A stretch of 64,000 bases of DNA, taken from assembly GCF_016802725.1 (NCBI RefSeq), contig NC_052670.1, forward strand, positions 13,226,141-13,290,140, in the 5' to 3' direction. The translations under genes and the position numbers were made by a program. The stretch comes from Solenopsis invicta (Eukaryota; Arthropoda; Insecta; Hymenoptera; Formicidae). Position 1 is the first letter of the stretch. Each line of letters opens with the position of its first letter. Below the pieces are notes generated by a model. That model saw only the letters and a list, made by a program, of their open reading frames with translations. It searched no databases and was not told the origin of the DNA. Positions 57,668 through 64,000 of the stretch are shown here, in pieces.

Positions 57668-60279
57668 GTTCCAAAGTTAATATATATATTTATAAAATTA
57701 AAAAATTAAAAAAAAATATATATAATATCATTTAGATATTTATTATTTATCCTCTAGAAAAGTTGGATAGTGGGGAAGGAACAAAAGAAGTTAATAACGC
57801 ATTAATTAATAATCTATTCCTGTAAAATTAAAACTTTAAAAACAATTTTCAAGGAAACTGAGGAAGATCAAGGTTTAACTTGGTCCATTCTCTTCTGCTT
57901 GAGGAAGGTCGAGGTTCAATCTAGATTATCACGCGATGATTGATGATGTAAAAAATTTTCTAAGCTAGACGTAATTCCATCGAGAATTCGCTGGGCAAGA
58001 GTTATTGAAGAATATAGCCGAGAAAAAAAGCACGACAATTATACGACTATTGTGCCACAGAAACCAGCATATTTAACAATGATAATGCTACAACAAAGTG
58101 TTCTTTTATATATAAACAATTACACATATATAATTTTTTTACAGGATGATTTATTTGTATGACATAATCGCGGACTTCAAGGCTTCGACTTATAAAAGAG
58201 GAACAATAAGAGATTTATTGTATAATACAATAAGAGAATTATGCTTCGTTCCAACTGCGTCTCGCTTTACGTATGACATCTTGAATAATTAATTAAAGCT
58301 AATATGGCAATCGTTATCGTGAACAGGTTTATTACTGCGCCAACGAACAAGAGGAATAAAAAAAAAGATAATAATTTGCAATGCAGCGAATTAATATTCA
58401 ACCAACTCAGGACTAGTACAGACCGCGCATATTGAATAAAGTGTTTTGCATCTTTCAATAACTCTGGTCAACATATGCAGACGAGTTACTAACACCTTGC
58501 GGCTTACGACAATAAATACGCGAATACCCACAAATGACGTACGTTTGAAGAATATTCCTTTTTATTGTACATTTATCTCTTTGTTGCTTAATGTTTCGAG
58601 ACCAGAACTTTAAATATTCAATATTAAATGCTTAATTGTACGTTTTTGACTTATTCTTACACGAAAAATCACCCTGTTCTTAGTTGAAGACTGCGATTAG
58701 TCTGGACTACGTGAATTCCGTTAAATATATTTTTAATTATATTTGATTAAATTATGTTTAATTTAATTAATATTTGATTTAACATTTGATTTGTCGTGTA
58801 GTATAACATATTTCATTTTATACTATTACAAAAATAATCAAGATATATACTCTTAGAAGAATAAAAGTTTCCCAGACTAACAAGTCAGTTTATAGTTTTA
58901 TAAAAAATAAAATTTCCGCATATCTGCATACTTATTGCTAGTCGTTATAATTTTTTGTGCACATTTTTCATGACATTATCTTTTAGCGATCTTGGTTGGC
59001 AGTTATGTTTCTCAACTGCAAAAAAATTCATTAAACAAATGACTCGACTGGTCCCGCATTCAACGTTTAAACGTAATGAGAATATGTATCCCTTTTCGTG
59101 TATGCAGATTTTGTTTGTAAACATAAATTAAACAATGACAACACACTTTTCGTAAATCACTGTAAACAAGGTAATGCTACTTGCGTCAATCAATTTATTC
59201 AGAGCTTATAAGTGATACTCGCATTAATAGAAGGGATTGCTGACTCTTTGCCAATGTCAACTTAAAATGCTCTACGCACTTTCCGGTTATGCACGCTCAT
59301 TCCTGACCTTCGCCTCGCGAGAGTAACATAGGAAACTTACCGGCAGAACTCGTCGTTTGAAGTTGTTAGAAAAGATTACTAACGCATTTTCGCATCAACT
59401 ACTTCAAATAGATAAAGAGGAGAATATTCCATTGTAACTAAAGGAGCAGAGAATTATGTACGTTAGAAAATTTGCCTCTTGTAAACAAATTTCTTACACT
59501 GAAGAAAAATGCTGTAACATGAATAAAAACGCAGTTTGACGTAATTAAACATCGAATCACGGGTTGACATTAATATATATAATTGATTTAACTAAATTTT
59601 ATTCATTCAACTATATTCATTATTGTCTTTATATTTAATCTTTTGTTAATACTGTTATTAATTTAACAAGATATTTCCAATTAGACTGATGCTGTTGATT
59701 TTTGCAACATTTTTTTCTGTACGTAGTAAAAAATCACCAGAAATATATTTTTTTCAAAAACTGAATATTATTTTAATAAAAATATATTAAAATAATTTAC
59801 ATAATATACATAATGTATAAATGCGTAAAATATAAAAATTGCAGTTGAAAAAACCATGTGTATTCATGTGTGAGTGTGAGTGTGAGCGTGTGTGTGTCGA
59901 TGGGTGAGATTTAATCAACAGTATCATAAATATTTAAAAAAAATTAGACAGCTAATAGATGTATACTAAAAAATGCATTTTTGTCTAAAATAAATAGCAA
60001 GTTAAAGCTTTGAATAAAATATATACCAAAACGATATTTAACGAAATAACTATAAAAGATAACTTTTTTTCAATCTTGGAACTTTTTAATGTATATTTAA
60101 AAATGTCATATAATAAAATTCTACATAATTTCATGATATTCATAATACTGCATAACTATAATAATATTGGTAAATAATTCTGGTGTTTAAATTCAAATGT
60201 GTTAGCAAAAATGATAAATCACGTTAAATTCTATTTATTTACTTGATATACTAATTAAATTTTATTCATAAGATTTGCA
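57663..60279. other. No gene recognised
   Basis: AT-rich DNA with short frames. A minor (TG/AG)n run sits at about 59869-59898. Confidence 0.5.
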
Positions 60280-60389
60280 ACAAAAATGCGCAATTTTTGA
60301 TCCGAACAAATTTGCCAAAGTACTACAAATTTGAGATCAACATTGCGCAGATCGCACTGACGTAAACGCGCTAAAAAGTGGGAAATGCA

Positions 60390-60602
60390 AAACGAATGAA
60401 TATGAATACCTTATCGGGATGCGTGGTGGTTACTTTAGAGGTGCTTTGCATAGTGTGCTTTTGCATAGTACGCAGTAGTAACAGCAGCGAGATAGACCGC
60501 GCTTGTTCGTTTCCTGCTAATATATACGAGGAAAGTTTTCGGGATAATTGTTCCGAAATTTCCAATTACATAGGCAACGACAAGTCTCAGACGCAAGTTT
60601 AA
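60390..60602 (+). CDS. Candidate small secreted peptide ORF (weak)
   Basis: From ATG at about 60396 the frame reads MNMNTLSGCVVVTLEVLCIV and CFCIVRSSNSS, a plausible signal peptide, then a polar tail with cysteines at ACSFPAN and RDNCSE, ending QTQV and TAA. About 69 residues in a GC-richer patch. No homologue is recognised. An AAAATG-GTAAGA splice-like site follows at about 60629-60638, so the patch could instead be a 5' UTR exon. Confidence 0.25.
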   Translation, partial: KRMNMNTLSGCVVVTLEVLCIVCFCIVRSSNSSEIDRACSFPANIYEESFRDNCSEISNYIGNDKSQTQV

Positions 60603-60639
60603 CCTCATCCAGATCTCGTTATTTCACGAAAATGGTAAG

Positions 60640-61950
60640 ACTTTTTTAAATTAGATGTTTCGACAAATATTTATGGTATATCAAATTCATATTTGACGAA
60701 TTTATCTATGTTTATGTTATGACAGCTTACTTAAGTTTTCAAACGTGATTTTTTAAAAAGCAATTTTTTTTAAATAAATGGCAATAAATAATGCACGACT
60801 GTGCAACATTTTGTGTTTCATATTATTATCGTTTTCATTTATATGTAATCATGTTTTTGTTAATATTTTCACGAAAAAAAAAATACTGTGATTGTTACAA
60901 CAATATTCTGTATGTTGGAAAAGAAAAGTATATGAAGTTATATTGCTATAACATTGAATACAGAACTTAAAACAAGCCGATCTATACTCCTCACATCGGT
61001 AGTTCTTATGATAAATACCATTTAGTTAAAATACCCTCATTTATGGTTGCCTCAATCAAAGAATTATTGCTATATCTCTGTGCTCTGCAGAACAAATAGT
61101 ATGATTGAGAGATATATAAGATACAGTTGCACTACTCTACAATAGAACAGACAACAGTAACATCAATAGCAACATCGACTCGCGAAAAATTTTCATATAA
61201 AATGTTATTGTGATTCCTCTAATGCACATTATTTATATCTCAATCAACGAAATGTTTGTAGTAGTTTGTAACAGATTAGCAGCAATTATGTCCGCATTAA
61301 ACTCGTGTTCCGGCAGAGTCTGCTAATTTACATTAAACTGCTAAACTGCACGTAAAGGTAATCTGTTTCTGCCATCAAAGTGTTGCATATAAATAGATTA
61401 TATTATACAATTTTTGATAATCCTACCGTCATTTGATAAAACGGTTTTTACAATTAAATTACGTTATAACATCAACGTAACAGCTGTATTTGATAAGGCT
61501 GAATTAGCAACCGTATAAACTCTAGAGTACTATAATTCTTTTATATTGAAAGAAAGTGAAAAATAACGTCATTACTTTGTTGAGGCAACTTCAACTTTTT
61601 CTGTATTTATGTAATATTTTAGGCAAAAACATCATTAAATATATTGTTTCTTATGCATCTACTTCAAAAACATCTGTTTTATTGTAATATATTCTTCAAT
61701 CCTACAGCATGACTGTTTCATAACGAAAAAAAATCCGAAACTAAACGTAGTCAATGACATTTTTTTACTATCTTGCAGTAAACTGACTTATCATTCATAT
61801 AAAAAATGTTTTAATGTGTTTTTGTTCTTTTTGTTCTTGTGTGCTATTATTACGAGTAGGAATCATCGAACCTGAACATCATTCTCTCCTAAAAGTGCTT
61901 TGAACCAGAAACTTTAACTTTTTATATTATTGTGAATTTCATTACAGTGT

Positions 61951-61999
<49 letters not shown>

Positions 62000-62340
62000 A
62001 TTTACGTGTAACATATAATATCACCTATATACAAGTTCTTCGTAAAATTTCAATATAATTTTTATGTTGTTTTTCTTACACTTTTCATATTAGAGTTCTT
62101 ATTATCTATAATATTTTCAGAATTAATCATTTATAATTATTTTATCTCAAAGGTGTTTTCTGAATAATCATATAATTTTCTTAATGTTTTTCTTTTCACT
62201 TTTACACAAATTTTGCAATGTTATTATATGTATAACTGATCGTAGCGAAACTCTGAAAAAAGTGTATTTAATAGGACGCAATCGTTTCATCGAAACATGC
62301 GTTCGATAAATTCATTCAATATGACGTAGAGTAACTGCAG
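60640..62340. other. AT-rich region, nothing recognised besides a microsatellite
   Basis: No open frame above 60 codons with features; includes the (TC)n run. Confidence 0.55.
61953..61994. repeat. (TC)n microsatellite
   Basis: About 20 uninterrupted TC units. Confidence 0.96.
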
Positions 62341-62515
62341 TGTAAGATACAAATCGTAAGCGGAATTGATTAGAGTGAGACACGAGTTTCTTTGAATGGA
62401 ATCGTTCCAAACGTTGGGTGGGTGTTATTTGGAGACCTTTAATCGGCGCCTCGGTATTATAAAACGCGCATCGTTATTCGCAGTGATGCATCAGCATCGC
62501 TGATAAGGTAATATT

Positions 62516-63376
62516 GAAAGGTGTGAATCAAGAAGTCGAATCAAATCGAATCTTTAATAACAGTTCGAAATCGAATTGAATCAAGCAATTTTCATGTCAA
62601 TGTCTTTGATTCGAATACGAATCAAATTTTCTCAGATTTATATTACATTAATTTAAAGGTAATAAAGTAGTTTCAGTATTATAAATCTTTTTTAATAGAC
62701 AAGAGAATTAATTGCAAAAATTTTAATTAAAAATTATTGTGAAAACAATTATAAAAAATTATATGCTATGTAAAAATTTATAGGTGAAATGGACATTGAG
62801 ATGAGGGTATTAATAAGAATATTATATTGATAAATGAGCATATCGTACAAATTATAATGTTACTACCGAAGTGTGATAGTATTTTAGTGCTCTAAGAAAA
62901 TATAATGGATCAATTTCAAATTTTGTTTTAAATTTTATAAAATCATGATATAAACCTATGAATTTAAATATATTTTTGAAAACAATTGTCTATCGTATAC
63001 ACATATTTTTTAATAATTTATAAGATTTAAGGCGGAATAGTCCATTCGTATATTTAAGATCGGTTTAAGTATTGTTTTAAGATGTCATCAGCCAATCAGA
63101 GAGCCGTATTAGCATCTTAAGACATTACTTAAGACTAATAAATACTGGCTTAAAAACAGTAGAAAAGTTTTAAAAATCGATAAACAATCAGGTATGAAAA
63201 TTGATATGTGCTATCACGATCAGTCATAGGGAAGATATAAATGAAACAATCGAAATAGACGCGATTGGTTCGAAATTGAATCAATGATTAAAAATTCTCG
63301 AATTATTCGAATTTGAATCTTTTAGATTTGAAAACAATTTGAATCCACTGAGATTCGAACTATTCGCACACCTTTA
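62516..63376. mobile_element. hAT-like non-autonomous element, 861 bp
   Basis: Ends AAAGGTGTGAATC and, in complement, AAAGGTGTGCGAATA. Flanked by GTAATATT (62508-62515) and ATAATATT (63377-63384), an 8 bp target duplication with one mismatch, typical of hAT elements. The ends are enriched in GATTCGAA/GAATCGAA words. No transposase frame seen. A foldback related to family M4 lies inside. Confidence 0.72.
63030..63155. mobile_element. Foldback MITE family M4, copy 2 (nested in the hAT-like element)
   Basis: GTATATTTAAGATCGGTTTA and the right arm CTTAAGACTAATAAATACTG plus GCTTAAA are inversely related. Shares the AATAC(T/C)(G/A)G end word with 46268-46426. Confidence 0.45.
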
Positions 63377-63384
63377 ATAATATT

Positions 63385-64000
63385 CTCAATATTAGGACAA
63401 ACGCAATACCTAAATATATAAAAAATACTGTAAACAATACAATTATAATAGAACCGACTTAAAATATACTGAAAACTTTCCTTTTGTTCCGTTAAATAAT
63501 AAATAACCATATCCGGCAATGATATAGAACCAAAAACAAAATAAACTATAATAAAATTAATAAACTAAAGGTGTGACAACTATTAAATTAATAATAGATA
63601 TATTGAAATATATGAATTATTTAATTTCGCAAAATAAAGAAAAGATAGTTTTTGAAAAAATAATATTTTATAAGTCTATTCTATTGGTTGTAAATGTTTC
63701 ATAGAAAAATATTTCTATTTGTAGATATTTTGCAAAAATTTTTATTGCGTATTTTCTCCTAACATCGCAATTTAATATTGTAGAATAACCAGGTGTCTTC
63801 ATGTATTTTTTTTATAATGACAATTATATAATACAATCAATAGAAATAATTGTTACCTATTTCTAATATATGGAAATTGCGGAACTGCGAACAAGCAGTT
63901 ACATTCCAGTTAATTTGCGCTTTTAGACAAGATATATAAATGAATTATCGGTGTGACTAAATCACTTTCTTTTTTCAAGTATAATCGATCAAAGTTCACA
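63385..64000. other. AT-rich region to window end, nothing firmly recognised
   Basis: A minus frame at 63322-63519 and an apparent minus donor at about 63855 (ATAG-GTAACA) exist but cannot be tied to a gene. Confidence 0.4.

Noticed and set aside
63850..63990. Possible minus-strand exon with donor ATAG-GTAACA (NWNVTACSQF)
   Set aside because: Only a weak acceptor and no family similarity; too short to support.
1..64000. tRNA, rRNA and CRISPR features
   Set aside because: I looked for paired pol III boxes with cloverleaf arms and for regularly spaced repeats; apart from the SINE-like pair, none was convincing.

Overview
This window is nuclear DNA from an insect, most likely a hymenopteran and probably an ant. 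The evidence is a strongly AT-rich background with sharp CpG-rich patches, two neighbouring multi-exon odorant receptor genes of hymenopteran type, U2-type introns throughout, and dense non-autonomous DNA transposons. No prokaryotic feature is visible. The species cannot be named from the sequence alone.

Layout. (1) 1-3.5 kb, minus strand: the 5' half of an odorant receptor gene (OR-A) whose remaining exons lie left of the window. Its first intron is filled by a composite long-inverted-repeat element, about 1905-5867. (2) 3.5-9.2 kb: intergenic, almost all transposon-derived, with foldback MITEs, a TTAA-flanked piggyBac-type MITE and a possible tRNA-derived SINE. (3) 9,256-16,979, minus strand: a complete seven-exon odorant receptor gene (OR-B). 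My exon joins keep one open frame of exactly 1,200 nt (399 aa plus stop). Its introns hold a decayed 1.6 kb mariner, a palindromic mariner-derived element and several MITEs. (4) 18.87-19.56 kb: a CpG-rich promoter-like block. (5) 19,726-24,936, plus strand: a complete group II p21-activated kinase (PAK4 / Drosophila mbt) with six coding exons, 2,013 nt and 670 aa. (6) 25-45 kb: no recognised gene; transposon remnants, AT-rich DNA and a few GC-richer islands. (7) 45,083-45,264, minus strand: the last coding exon of the RING-H2 protein Rbx2/Roc2 (RNF7). Its upstream exons could not be found. (8) 45.3-64 kb: no recognised gene, with several GC-richer islands that look like regulatory or conserved non-coding DNA, a G-quadruplex motif, microsatellites, dispersed repeats and an 861 bp hAT-like element with a near-perfect 8 bp target duplication.

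Gene functions. The receptors would form odour-gated channels with Orco in olfactory neurons. The PAK acts downstream of Cdc42-type GTPases on cytoskeleton and junctions. Rbx2 recruits E2 enzymes to Cullin-5 ligases. They are neighbours but share no visible pathway. No wholly new biological system was found. The most unusual material is the set of inverted-repeat elements: mariner 5' ends arranged head to head, a nested insertion inside a foldback element, and a GC-rich hairpin.
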